Below, piece by piece: positions 10,336 to 17,831 of a DNA stretch of 17,851 nt. The DNA is from Eggerthellaceae bacterium UBA3686. Its GTDB lineage: Bacteria; Actinomycetota; Coriobacteriia; Coriobacteriales; Eggerthellaceae. Where the stretch lies: NCBI GenBank assembly GCA_002371495.1, contig DFIX01000054.1:1-17851 (forward strand), read 5' to 3'. Positions within the stretch are counted from its first letter, which is position 1, and every line of letters starts with the position of its first letter. The position numbers and the translations under genes were made by a program. The notes beneath the pieces were generated by a model. That model did no database searches, had not been told where the DNA came from, and saw only the letters and a list, made by a program, of their open reading frames with translations.

Positions 10336-10377
10336 TGCCAAGAATGGCAAACGTGTGACTATCACCCGTTGTACAAT
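10336..10377 (+). promoter_or_regulatory. Putative tkt promoter and upstream inverted repeat
   Basis: A -10-like TACAAT is at 10372-10377, 28 bases before the tkt ATG, with no clear -35. TGCCA-AGAA-TGGCA (10336-10349) is a short inverted repeat ending where the -35 region would be, a possible operator. TTTAAG follows the -10 after four bases, as at secA. Confidence 0.4.
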
Positions 10378-10405
10378 GGCCTTTAAGCTAGAGAAAGGGC
10401 TGACC

Positions 10406-12280
10406 ATGAACATTGACCAGCTAAACGGCCTCGCAAACGATATGCGAATCGACATTGTCCGGATGATTGGCGAGGCAGGTAGCGGCCATCCCGGAGGCTC
10501 GCTTTCGTGTGCCGACATCATGTGCGCCCTCTATTTCGGCGGGGTTATGGAATACAACGCGCAGGACCCGCAGGGCCCGCGCGACCGCTTCGTCATGGCC
10601 AAGGGGCATGCAGCTCCTGCGCTTTACGCAGCATTGGCCCATGCTGGCTATTTCCCATGTGATGAGCTGCTGACTTTGCGCAAGCTGGGGGCAAGGTTGC
10701 AGGGGCACCCCGATTGCAACCTGGTCCCGGGCGTCGAAGTTTCGACCGGTTCGCTCGGCCAGGGTCTTTCGGTCGCTTGCGGCATGGCTGCGGGCCTGAA
10801 ACTCGACGGCGACGAGCATGCCGTGTTCGCGCTGCTCGGCGACGGTGAGTGCCAGGAGGGCCAGGTATGGGAGGCTGCCATGTTCGCCGCCCATAAAAAG
10901 CTCGACAATCTGACGGCCATCATCGACCGCAACTGCCTGCAGATCGACGGCAACACTGCTGACGTGTGCGACCCGGGCGACGTCGCTGCCAAGTTCGCGG
11001 CGTTCGGGTGGGATGCGTGCGAGGTCGACGGCCATGACATCGCCGCCATCGTCAAGGTGCTTTCCAGGGCAAAGGACGACCGTTCGGGCAAGCCCCACGC
11101 GATCATCGCGCGCACCGTCAAGGGCAAGGGCGTGTCGTTCATGGAAGACCAGGCAGGTTGGCATGGCAAGGCGCCTAACGCCGTCGAGCTGAAAGTAGCG
11201 CTTGACGATTTAGGCTACGACGGTCCGATCGAGGTCGTGCTGCCCGAGTTCGACCCGCAATCGCTCCTTCACGAAGACGAGCCCATCGCCTGGGAAGGCC
11301 CAGCCGAGGTCAAGTTCGCGTCGCCCGAGCAGGCTGCCGCTAAGAAAGCTACCCGCGCTGGCTATGGCGAGACCCTTGCCAAGCTCGCCGACGAGGGCCT
11401 GCCCATCGTGGCGGTAGACGCCGACCTGAGCGGATCCACCACCACCGGCAAGTTCGCCAAAGCCAAGCCCGAGTATGCGAATCGCCTGTTCAACGTCGGT
11501 ATTGCCGAGCAAAACATGATCGATGTCGCTGCGGGCCTGTCGCTTACGGGCAACGTCGCTTTTACTGCGTCGTTCGCCGTGTTCGGCACCGGGCGCGCTT
11601 ACGACCAGATCCGCAACACCGTGTGCTACTCGAACCTCAACGTCAAGGTTGCTCCGACGCATGCCGGCATCTCGGTCGGCCCCGACGGTGGCAGCCACCA
11701 GATGCTCGAGGACATCTCGCTCATGCGGGGGCTTCCCAACATGCGCGTGCTAGTGCCGGCCGATTACGCAGCTGCGGTTGCCGCCATCAGAATCGCCGCG
11801 AAGACGCCCGGTCCTGTGTATGTGCGCCTGGGCCGCGAGTCGGTGCCCCAGGTCTACGCCGAGGACATGCACTTCGATCTGGGTCGCGCCTATGTGCTGC
11901 GCGAGGGTACGGACGCCACGATCGTCGCATGCGGCCTCGAGGTCAAGGAGGCTCTCGAGGCGGCCGACCTGCTTGCCGAGCAGGGCATAATGGTTGAGGT
12001 CATCGACGCGTTCAGCATCAAGCCGCTCGACGTCGCCACGATCGAGGCGTCGGCGCGCAAGACGGGCGCGGTCGTTACCGCCGAGGAGCACAGCATCTAC
12101 GGCGGCCTGGGCTCGGCTGTTGCCGAGGCCCTTGGGCACGACCTGCCCACGCCCATCGAATACGTCGGCGTGCACGACACGTTCGGCAAGTCGGGCGCCT
12201 ACAAGGAGCTCGCCGCGTTCTTCAAGACCGATGCCGCCGCCATCGTCGAGGCCGTGAAGAGGGTTATCACACGTAAATAG
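10406..12280 (+). CDS. tkt: Transketolase (single-chain)
   Basis: Transketolase is a thiamine-diphosphate enzyme moving two-carbon units between sugar phosphates in the non-oxidative pentose phosphate pathway. The protein has 624 residues. N-terminal half: the GSGHPGGSLS substrate loop near residue 25, and the ThDP/metal motif G145-D146-G147-E148 to N176. Pyrimidine-binding half: FNVGIAEQNMIDVAAGLSL with catalytic E368, then HAGISVGPDGGSHQMLEDI. A C-terminal domain ends in AIVEAVKRVITRK. The two halves, which are separate genes in many anaerobes, are joined here. The length is shorter than the E. coli enzyme and close to the animal type. ATG 10406 has AAAGGG at 10394-10399; the frame's earlier codons overlap the promoter. 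The gene appears monocistronic, with a hairpin behind it. A near-copy of its last 33 coding bases lies at 12517-12549. Confidence 0.96.
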   Translation: MNIDQLNGLANDMRIDIVRMIGEAGSGHPGGSLSCADIMCALYFGGVMEYNAQDPQGPRDRFVMAKGHAAPALYAALAHAGYFPCDELLTLRKLGARLQGHPDCNLVPGVEVSTGSLGQGLSVACGMAAGLKLDGDEHAVFALLGDGECQEGQVWEAAMFAAHKKLDNLTAIIDRNCLQIDGNTADVCDPGDVAAKFAAFGWDACEVDGHDIAAIVKVLSRAKDDRSGKPHAIIARTVKGKGVSFMEDQAGWHGKAPNAVELKVALDDLGYDGPIEVVLPEFDPQSLLHEDEPIAWEGPAEVKFASPEQAAAKKATRAGYGETLAKLADEGLPIVAVDADLSGSTTTGKFAKAKPEYANRLFNVGIAEQNMIDVAAGLSLTGNVAFTASFAVFGTGRAYDQIRNTVCYSNLNVKVAPTHAGISVGPDGGSHQMLEDISLMRGLPNMRVLVPADYAAAVAAIRIAAKTPGPVYVRLGRESVPQVYAEDMHFDLGRAYVLREGTDATIVACGLEVKEALEAADLLAEQGIMVEVIDAFSIKPLDVATIEASARKTGAVVTAEEHSIYGGLGSAVAEALGHDLPTPIEYVGVHDTFGKSGAYKELAAFFKTDAAAIVEAVKRVITRK

Positions 12281-12303
12281 CACAATGCTGCCAAAGCTTC
12301 TAG

Positions 12304-12334
12304 AAGCGCCGAAGGGAACCTCCCTTCGGCGCTT
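12304..12334 (+). terminator. Strong stem-loop behind tkt
   Basis: AAGCGCCGAAGGGA (12304-12317) pairs perfectly over 14 bp with 12321-12334, with an ACC loop, 23 bases past the tkt stop. The stem is GC-rich, but only the final TT of the stem gives any T-run, so it is terminator-like rather than canonical. Confidence 0.65.
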
Positions 12335-12361
12335 GACGTTAGCGTTCTCACAGGTAACGAA

Positions 12362-12482
12362 GCGTTTTCATGGGCGGTGGCGTGACTTCGGCGATTCTGC
12401 AGCCACTGTTCCTGTTAATACATATAGGTTTAGGCGAAGCCAAGCCGAAGCGCGCCACCGCCCATGAAAACGCGGTGGGACA
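12362..12482. repeat. Intergenic palindrome, family A copy 3
   Basis: A perfect 21-bp inverted repeat joins 12362-12382 and 12453-12473 (core CATGGGCGGTGGCG). The inside is imperfectly symmetric (CTTCGGC near 12386 against GCCGAAG near 12444). The right part, read in reverse, matches copy 2 at 48 of 58 positions, and its outer end (CGCGGTGGGACA) matches copy 1. A short open frame across it has no coding signature. Confidence 0.8.
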
Positions 12483-12516
12483 GCTTTGTTTTCGCATACG
12501 CGTCTGCTTACGGCTG

Positions 12517-12549
12517 ATTGTCGAAGCTGTGAAGAGGGTTATCGCACGT
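12517..12549 (+). pseudogene. Detached near-copy of the tkt 3' end
   Basis: These 33 bases match 12242-12274, the last coding bases of tkt, at 29 positions. In the tkt frame they read IVEAVKRVIAR against IVEAVKRVITR. Three of the four differences are synonymous third positions (ATC/ATT, GAG/GAA, GCC/GCT). The copy therefore appears to have diverged under coding constraint before or during separation, rather than as random repeat decay. It is followed by CAG TCG and a TAG stop. Hairpin and palindrome copy 3 lie between the two copies. Confidence 0.7.
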
Positions 12550-12567
12550 CAGTCGTAGTGCTAGAAT
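12539..12567 (+). promoter_or_regulatory. Putative ftsE promoter
   Basis: TAGAAT (12562-12567), with an upstream TG (12559-12560) as in extended -10 elements, lies 17 bases behind TTATCG (12539-12544), a weak -35. The -10 sits inside GCTAG-AAT-CTAGC, a small inverted repeat. The -35 lies inside the tkt 3'-end copy. A start near 12574 would give a short leader before the GTG at 12608. Confidence 0.45.
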
Positions 12568-12607
12568 CTAGCAGTCATAGTAAACGACTAATCGAACGGA
12601 GCATTCT

Positions 12608-13396
12608 GTGACAGAAGCCACCACTCAGGGGGCGCGCTCTGCTGATTTGTCCATGGCCCTTCCCGTGCTGGAAGCCGAGGACATTCCGCAACAGGGAGCA
12701 CCGGTCATCTCGTTCGACCGGGTTTCGAAGGTGTATCCCGCGCAGCCCAATCGCCCCGCGCTCGACAATGTTTCGCTTCAGATCTATCCGGGCGAGTTCG
12801 TCTTTCTCGTAGGCCATTCTGGTTCGGGCAAGTCGACGCTCGTGCGCCTGATTATCCGCGAGCTGCGTCCGAGTTCGGGCACCATCACCATCGCCAACGA
12901 AGATCTGGGTTCCATGCGCAACTGGCGCGTGCCCTACCTGCGCCGCAACATCGGCTGCGTCTTCCAGGACTTCAAGCTGCTGCCGAACAAGACGGTCTTC
13001 GAGAATGTCGCGTTCGCGCTCGAGGTCATCGGCAAGAGCCGCAGCATCGTGCGCACCCAGGTTCCCGAGGTGTTGCGCCTCGTCGGCTTGCAGGACAAGC
13101 TCGACAAGCTGCCCGATCAGCTGTCGGGTGGCGAGGCCCAGCGCGTCTCGATTGCGCGCGCCATCGTCAACCGTCCTCCGCTGCTGGTGTGCGACGAGCC
13201 CACCGGCAACCTCGACCCGCAGACGTCGCGCGGCATCATGGACCTTCTCGAGCGCATCAACCGCACGGGCACGACGGTTCTCGTCGCCACGCACGACCGC
13301 GAGATGGTCGACAACATGCGTCGCCGCGTTATCGCCCTTGAGCGCGGCCACCTGACGCGCGACCAGCAGAGGGGAGTGTACGGTTTCGATGTCTAG
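12608..13396 (+). CDS. ftsE: Cell division ABC transporter ATPase FtsE
   Basis: FtsE is the ATPase of the FtsEX complex, which works at the membrane to switch on peptidoglycan hydrolases at the septum rather than to transport. The protein has 262 residues. Walker A GHSGSGKST is at 69-77, Q-loop Q120, signature LSGGEAQR from 172, Walker B LLVCDEP at 192-198, and switch His H229 (VATHD). About 32 residues precede the ABC domain (VISFDRVSKVYP), more than in E. coli FtsE. The GTG start at 12608 is set by CGGAG at 12596-12600, 7 bases upstream. No ATG fits better: the internal ATG at codon 16 lacks a comparable site. The 3' end overlaps ftsX by 8 bases. Confidence 0.95.
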   Translation: MTEATTQGARSADLSMALPVLEAEDIPQQGAPVISFDRVSKVYPAQPNRPALDNVSLQIYPGEFVFLVGHSGSGKSTLVRLIIRELRPSSGTITIANEDLGSMRNWRVPYLRRNIGCVFQDFKLLPNKTVFENVAFALEVIGKSRSIVRTQVPEVLRLVGLQDKLDKLPDQLSGGEAQRVSIARAIVNRPPLLVCDEPTGNLDPQTSRGIMDLLERINRTGTTVLVATHDREMVDNMRRRVIALERGHLTRDQQRGVYGFDV

Positions 13397-14324
13397 CCTT
13401 ATTTACTTTTTCAAGCAATCGATCCAGGGCTTCGCGCGAAACCTTTCCACGACGCTTGGGTCCATCATCACGATCTTCCTGTCGCTGTTCATCATCGGCT
13501 TGTTCCTGGTCGGCGCAATCGTCATCGACAACATAGTGAAGTCGGTCGAGAACGAAGTCTCGATTACCGCCTACGTCAAGGACGCCCCGAGCCAAGACGA
13601 TGCTGCTGCCTACAAGGAATACCAGGACAACCTCGCAGCTGTGCAGGACTACATCAAGGGGCTCGACGGCGTGTCGACGGTCTCGTTCAAGACCAAGGAC
13701 CAGGCCCTCGAGGAGTTCCGCACCATGTCCACGAACTCCGACATCGTTGACGAGCTGGGCGCTAATCCGCTTCCCGCCTCGATCAACGTCGAGCTTTCCA
13801 ATCCGCAGCAGGTCGAGGAAGTCGCCAACCAGATTCAGTCCAATGCGGCTTTCGCCAAGATCTCTGACGAAGAGAATCCGGCTGATTCGCTCAAGTACGG
13901 CCAGCGTACGGTCGAGCGCCTGTTCCAGGTGACCAATTACCTACGCTACGGCGGCATCGTGCTCATTGTGCTGCTGGTGTTCATCGCGCTGGTGTTCATC
14001 AACAACACCATTCGCCTGGCCATCATGGCCCGTCGTAAGGAAATCGCCATCATGCGCCTGGTCGGTGCCAGCAACGGGTTCATCCGCGGGCCGTTTTTGA
14101 TGGAAGGCGCGCTGCATGCCATCATCGGCGCAGCCCTGGCCATCGGCTGCATCGAGCTGATTCGTCGGTTCGCATTGCCTCAGCTGCAGGCTTCGCTGGC
14201 GTTTCTGCCCATCCAGGTCGACGGCAACCTGTTCCTGATCATTTACCTGGCTCTGCTGGTTGCGGGCTTGATCATCGGCCTCATCGGCTCGGCTGTCGCC
14301 ATGCGCCGCTACCTGAGGGTGTAA
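13389..14324 (+). CDS. ftsX: Cell division membrane protein FtsX
   Basis: FtsX is the membrane partner of FtsE. Its large outer loop normally contacts a wall hydrolase or its adaptor. The 311 residues show the classic four-helix layout: TM1 about 23-47, outer domain about 50-175, TM2 about 187-208, TM3 about 236-258 and TM4 about 280-303. RRKEIAIMRLVGASNGFIR, between TM2 and TM3, is the FtsX/MacB coupling segment that meets the ATPase. The start overlaps the ftsE end by 8 bases, with AGAGGGGAG at 13368-13376 inside ftsE. An S41-type protein gene follows after 15 bases. No PcsB- or CwlO-like hydrolase is in the window, so the FtsX target is not seen. Confidence 0.95.
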   Translation: MSSLIYFFKQSIQGFARNLSTTLGSIITIFLSLFIIGLFLVGAIVIDNIVKSVENEVSITAYVKDAPSQDDAAAYKEYQDNLAAVQDYIKGLDGVSTVSFKTKDQALEEFRTMSTNSDIVDELGANPLPASINVELSNPQQVEEVANQIQSNAAFAKISDEENPADSLKYGQRTVERLFQVTNYLRYGGIVLIVLLVFIALVFINNTIRLAIMARRKEIAIMRLVGASNGFIRGPFLMEGALHAIIGAALAIGCIELIRRFALPQLQASLAFLPIQVDGNLFLIIYLALLVAGLIIGLIGSAVAMRRYLRV

Positions 14325-14339
14325 CGTCCGCCCGCGATC

Positions 14340-15629
14340 ATGGCTGGTAAGGGAAATACCAATCGAACAGCTGCGCGCACGCGAAAAATGCGTGCGCGCA
14401 ATTTTCGTCTCATACGGTTGTTTGCGCTAATTATCGTGCTGTGCATTGCGTTCGGGGCCGGCTTTACCGTTCGGGGGCATGCGCATTTCCTCTCGTCTCT
14501 GGGACTTCCGGCATCCATAACCGGCATCGACGATTCCAAGGCGACCGAAGTCACGACATCGACCGACGATGTGTATAACTCGCTGGCCGCACGCATCAAG
14601 GAAGTCGATGCGGTGCTGAAGGGCGACAGCCTCGATACCTACGAGCTCGGCTCGGCGACCGAGGCGACGCTTGCGGCTCTGGCGGAAGCGTCGAACGATC
14701 CATACATGCGCTATTACTCGCATGACCGCTACAGCGAGCTCATGAACACTCAGGACGAAGGGTATGCCGGTATTGGCGTGCTGTTTTCGGAATACAACGG
14801 CCAAGCGTATGCGGTAGACGTGTTCGAGGGGTCCGATGCGCAGCTCAGCGACGTCCGCGAGGGTGATTTCGTCGTTTCGGTGGCTGGCGACAAGTCCCAG
14901 ACCTGGTCACGCGCCGAGGTAACGGCAAAGCTCGCCCAAGAAGCCGGATCGACGGTCGCCATTACCTGGCGTCGCCCCGAGTCGCTCGAGGCCGATGGCG
15001 GCATCGAGTTCACGACGCAGCTACAGTGCAAGGAATACGAGGAGCCCAACGTCAGCAAGGAGTACGATCGCGATCGCAAGGTCGGCTACATCAAGGTACG
15101 CCAGCTGACCGAGAACGCTGCTCCGCTCGCCAAGCAGGCGCTCGAGGACCTTGCTGCCGAGGGAGCTGGAGCCTACGTGCTCGACCTGCGCGACAACCCT
15201 GGCGGTTACCTTTCGCAGGCAATCGATTTGGCGAGCATGTTCATGCCCAGCGGCACGGTCGTCGAACTGCAGACCACTAATGGCATTTCGGCCAAGTCGG
15301 CTTCGGGCCAGCCGGCAACCGATGCGCCGCTCATCGTGCTCATCAACAAGAACACGGCTGCAGCAGCCGAAGTGGTAGCTTCTGCGCTGAAAGAGAGCCA
15401 GAGGGCGACGCTCGTCGGCCAGACGACGTTGGGGAAAGGTTCGGTACAAGTCATTTCCGAGCTCTCGTTCGGCGGCGCCCTGCGCTACACGGCGGCTTAC
15501 TACCTGACCCCCGAAGGTCACAGCATCGACCAGGTGGGAGTATCGCCTTCACAACCGCTCGATGCGTCAAGCGCTTCCCAGAAGAATTATGCGATCGAGC
15601 TGGCCGACTCGATGGTGCCTTCGGAATAG
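14340..15629 (+). CDS. S41 (C-terminal processing) peptidase-like protein with PDZ domain; catalytic Ser replaced
   Basis: This is a Ctp-type protein anchored by one membrane helix (about 24-45), with the rest outside. Its 429 residues comprise a short basic N-terminus, TM, a helical region, PDZ about 142-212, and an S41 core about 245-405. DLRDNPGG (282-289) and the Lys/Gln loop TTLGKGSVQ (K366, Q370) are conserved. Family members have SASASE or TASASE, with the nucleophile 25 residues before the Lys. Here the stretch is T339-A-A-A-A-E344, so the nucleophile position is A341 (codon GCA). If real, it is an inactive or altered protease that could act as a scaffold. No clear ribosome site precedes ATG 14340; coupling to ftsX (15-base gap) is likely. 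ATG 14388 is an alternative start, but it lies in a strong hairpin. Confidence 0.88.
   Translation: MAGKGNTNRTAARTRKMRARNFRLIRLFALIIVLCIAFGAGFTVRGHAHFLSSLGLPASITGIDDSKATEVTTSTDDVYNSLAARIKEVDAVLKGDSLDTYELGSATEATLAALAEASNDPYMRYYSHDRYSELMNTQDEGYAGIGVLFSEYNGQAYAVDVFEGSDAQLSDVREGDFVVSVAGDKSQTWSRAEVTAKLAQEAGSTVAITWRRPESLEADGGIEFTTQLQCKEYEEPNVSKEYDRDRKVGYIKVRQLTENAAPLAKQALEDLAAEGAGAYVLDLRDNPGGYLSQAIDLASMFMPSGTVVELQTTNGISAKSASGQPATDAPLIVLINKNTAAAAEVVASALKESQRATLVGQTTLGKGSVQVISELSFGGALRYTAAYYLTPEGHSIDQVGVSPSQPLDASSASQKNYAIELADSMVPSE
14372..14405 (+). terminator. Terminator-like hairpin inside the S41 gene's 5' end
   Basis: TGCGCGCACGC (14372-14382) and GCGTGCGCGCA (14390-14400) pair perfectly over 11 bp around a GAAAAAT loop. 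ATTTT follows at 14401-14405. It falls in codons 11-21, a basic segment that is free to vary. It may act as an attenuator or lower expression of the last two genes of the cluster; the effect is inferred. Confidence 0.5.
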
Positions 15630-15635
15630 GGGCGC

Positions 15636-17831
15636 ATGGGTAGGAACCGTTCCAATACGCGCGGTACCGCACACGTGTATCCACGCGGGACTTTGTCAGT
15701 GACGCGCGGGGGCTATGGCTTCGTGCAGACGGCCGAGGGCGAGTACTTTATACCGGCAGACAAGATAAACGGCGCTTTCGACGGCGATCTGGTCGAAATC
15801 TCGCCTGCGCGCCAGGAGCGGTCCAAGAAGGCCCTGGCGCGCGCTGCCGCATCTACCCGCAAGCGCGAGGCGCGCGTGAAACGCGTAATCGAACGCGCAC
15901 ATGCCGAGATTGTCGGGCGTTATGAAGTGGCCGAACCTTTCGGCGTCGTCGTTCCCGAAGACCCCCGCATTCCCTATGACATTTTTACGATGCGCTCCGA
16001 GAACGCGGGCATACCCGACGGGTCCATCGTACGCGTGGCCATGGCGACGTATCCGAGCAAAAAGGAAGCGGCGACCGGCACGATCATCGAAGTGCTCGGC
16101 GCCAGCGACGACGAGCGCGTGCCGATCGACCTTATTGTCGCACGCCACAAGATCGAGACCTCGTTTTCGGATTCGACTCTTGCCGAGGCGGCATCCGTCC
16201 AGGTCGATGCAGACTCAGCGCTTGCCGGCGGGTATCGCGACCTGCGCGACCGCATCATCTTCACCATAGATCCCGCCGATGCCCGCGATTTTGACGACGC
16301 GGTGTCGCTGGATTCCGTCGTTCTTGCGAACGGCGGAACGACGCACGCTGCGGTCGACTGGGGCACCCCATCTTGCCCCTCAAGCCTGCGCTCGCGTACC
16401 GAAGTACGCGTCGCTTGTCTTTCGGGACAATCTGGGGCACCCCAGCCGCCCTCGCTTCTGGATGGGGGAAGGCAATCGAACCCCGTTGGTGACGGAGGTA
16501 CGGAAGCGGCCTCGGGTGGCAAGAGGCTGTGGCGGCTCGGGGTGCATATCGCCGACGTGTCGCATTACGTGCCATGGGGAAGCTCGGTCGATCTGGATGC
16601 CCGCAAGCGGGCTACCAGCGTGTATTTGGTCGATCGCGTGGTGCCGATGCTGCCCGAGGCGCTCTCGAACGACGTGTGCTCGCTGAAACCGAACGAGGAC
16701 CGGCGTACGATGACGGTCGATATGCTGCTCGACGATGCCGGCAAGGTCATGCGGACCGAGGTGTATCCCGCCATCATCCGCTCGCGCGCCCGATTGACGT
16801 ACGAGCAAGCGCAGGAAGCCATCGAGGGTGCGCCGGAAGCGCTCGGGTTTCTTCCGCCCGAAGTGCGCAATGCTGTTGCCGAGCGCATTTGCAAGCTTTC
16901 GGCCATCGCGAAGAAACGGGCGGCTGCCCGTGCTGCGGCGGGCGGCATCGATTTCGATACGACCGAGGCCAAGGTGCAGCTCGACGACGAAGGTGCGCCG
17001 ATTAGGGTGATCATCCGCCAGCGAACCGATGCGACCCAGCTCATCGAGGAGGCCATGATTGCGGCAAACGAAGCTGTGGCGCGCTACCTGCGTGACGCCG
17101 GCTTCCCGTGCGTGTACCGCACCCACGACAAGCCCTCGCGCGAGAGCCTGGCTGGGCTTGTGCCGGTATTGCAGGAATTCGGATGGTTCGACAATGCCGA
17201 CGCCGACGCCTTCGTTGCCGGAAACCCGCACGTCATCGCAAAGGTGCTTGCCGCTTGCGAGGGGCGCGCCGAAGGAGCGTTGGTGACGACGCTCGTGCTG
17301 CGCTCGATGAAGCGCGCGCTCTACGAAGCCGAACTTGGCGAGCACTATGCGCTCGCGAGCGAGGCGTACGCGCACTTCACGTCGCCTATCAGGCGTTACC
17401 CCGACCTCGTGGTGCACCGCATGCTCAAAGCCCAGCTTTTCGGCCGACCCGAGAAGTTCGACCAAGAGGTGAGCAGCCTTGCTTGGATTGCCGAGCATTC
17501 TTCGGCGATGGAGCGCGTAGCCGAGAAAGCAGAGGCGGAATCGCAAGAGGTCAAGATAATCGAGCTCATGGAAACCCAGGTCGGCAAGACGTTCTCGGGG
17601 ATGATTGCGGGCGTTGCGACCTACGGATTGTTCGTGCGGCTCGACAACACGGCCGAGGGCATGGTCGAGATGGCCGACCTCGGGCGCGAATATTTCGCGC
17701 TCGACCCCGTTCGCCATACGCTGACCGGTTCCGATTCGGGGAAACAGTATCGTTTGGGAAAGCACGTGGCCGTGCGCCTGGTCGAGGCCGACCGTCGTAC
17801 GCGCACCCTGCGCTTCAAGTTGGTTAAGTAA
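15636..17831 (+). CDS. rnr: Ribonuclease R (RNase II/RNB family exoribonuclease)
   Basis: RNase R degrades RNA processively from the 3' end, including structured RNA, and works in mRNA and rRNA quality control. The protein has 731 residues. It has two N-terminal cold-shock-like domains (GTLSVTRGGYGFV from 18, PFGVVVPEDP from 101), the RNB domain with metal-binding D212, D218, D220 and D221 (IDPADARDFDDAV), and a C-terminal S1 domain from about 650 (FSGMIAGVATYGLFVRLDN). About 60-65 extra residues separate DFDDAVSL from the next conserved strand, LWRLGVHIADVSHYV (from 298); relatives have only around ten. The extra segment contains a DNA palindrome (16358-16445). The frame stays open and the rest looks intact, so the gene is probably functional. 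ATG 15636 is 6 bases past the previous stop. AGGGG at 15628-15632 is rather close. Confidence 0.94.
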   Translation: MGRNRSNTRGTAHVYPRGTLSVTRGGYGFVQTAEGEYFIPADKINGAFDGDLVEISPARQERSKKALARAAASTRKREARVKRVIERAHAEIVGRYEVAEPFGVVVPEDPRIPYDIFTMRSENAGIPDGSIVRVAMATYPSKKEAATGTIIEVLGASDDERVPIDLIVARHKIETSFSDSTLAEAASVQVDADSALAGGYRDLRDRIIFTIDPADARDFDDAVSLDSVVLANGGTTHAAVDWGTPSCPSSLRSRTEVRVACLSGQSGAPQPPSLLDGGRQSNPVGDGGTEAASGGKRLWRLGVHIADVSHYVPWGSSVDLDARKRATSVYLVDRVVPMLPEALSNDVCSLKPNEDRRTMTVDMLLDDAGKVMRTEVYPAIIRSRARLTYEQAQEAIEGAPEALGFLPPEVRNAVAERICKLSAIAKKRAAARAAAGGIDFDTTEAKVQLDDEGAPIRVIIRQRTDATQLIEEAMIAANEAVARYLRDAGFPCVYRTHDKPSRESLAGLVPVLQEFGWFDNADADAFVAGNPHVIAKVLAACEGRAEGALVTTLVLRSMKRALYEAELGEHYALASEAYAHFTSPIRRYPDLVVHRMLKAQLFGRPEKFDQEVSSLAWIAEHSSAMERVAEKAEAESQEVKIIELMETQVGKTFSGMIAGVATYGLFVRLDNTAEGMVEMADLGREYFALDPVRHTLTGSDSGKQYRLGKHVAVRLVEADRRTRTLRFKLVK
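16358..16445. repeat. In-frame palindromic element within rnr
   Basis: The 88-base imperfect palindrome is centred at 16401/16402. Ends are CTGGGGCACCCCAT and CTGGGGCACCCCAG, and the apex is CGCGTAC-CGAA-GTACGCG. Of 42 opposed positions, 28 pair. The 13-mer CTGGGGCACCCCA occurs at both ends (16358-16370, 16432-16444), as direct as well as inverted repeat. It encodes about residues 241-270 of RNase R and is unlike family A. Downstream, CGCTTC (16453-16458) and GAAGCG (16503-16508) may form another stem in the same insert. Confidence 0.75.

Noticed and set aside
12370..12558. Small gene of 62 codons before ftsE
   Set aside because: Its sequence is palindrome copy 3 plus the tkt 3'-end copy. 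There is no ribosome site and no independent coding evidence.
16453..16508. tRNA fragment on the minus strand inside rnr (GGGGTTCGATTGCC looks like a T-arm)
   Set aside because: The T-stem does not pair properly and no acceptor, D or anticodon arm can be formed. It is more likely part of the insert.
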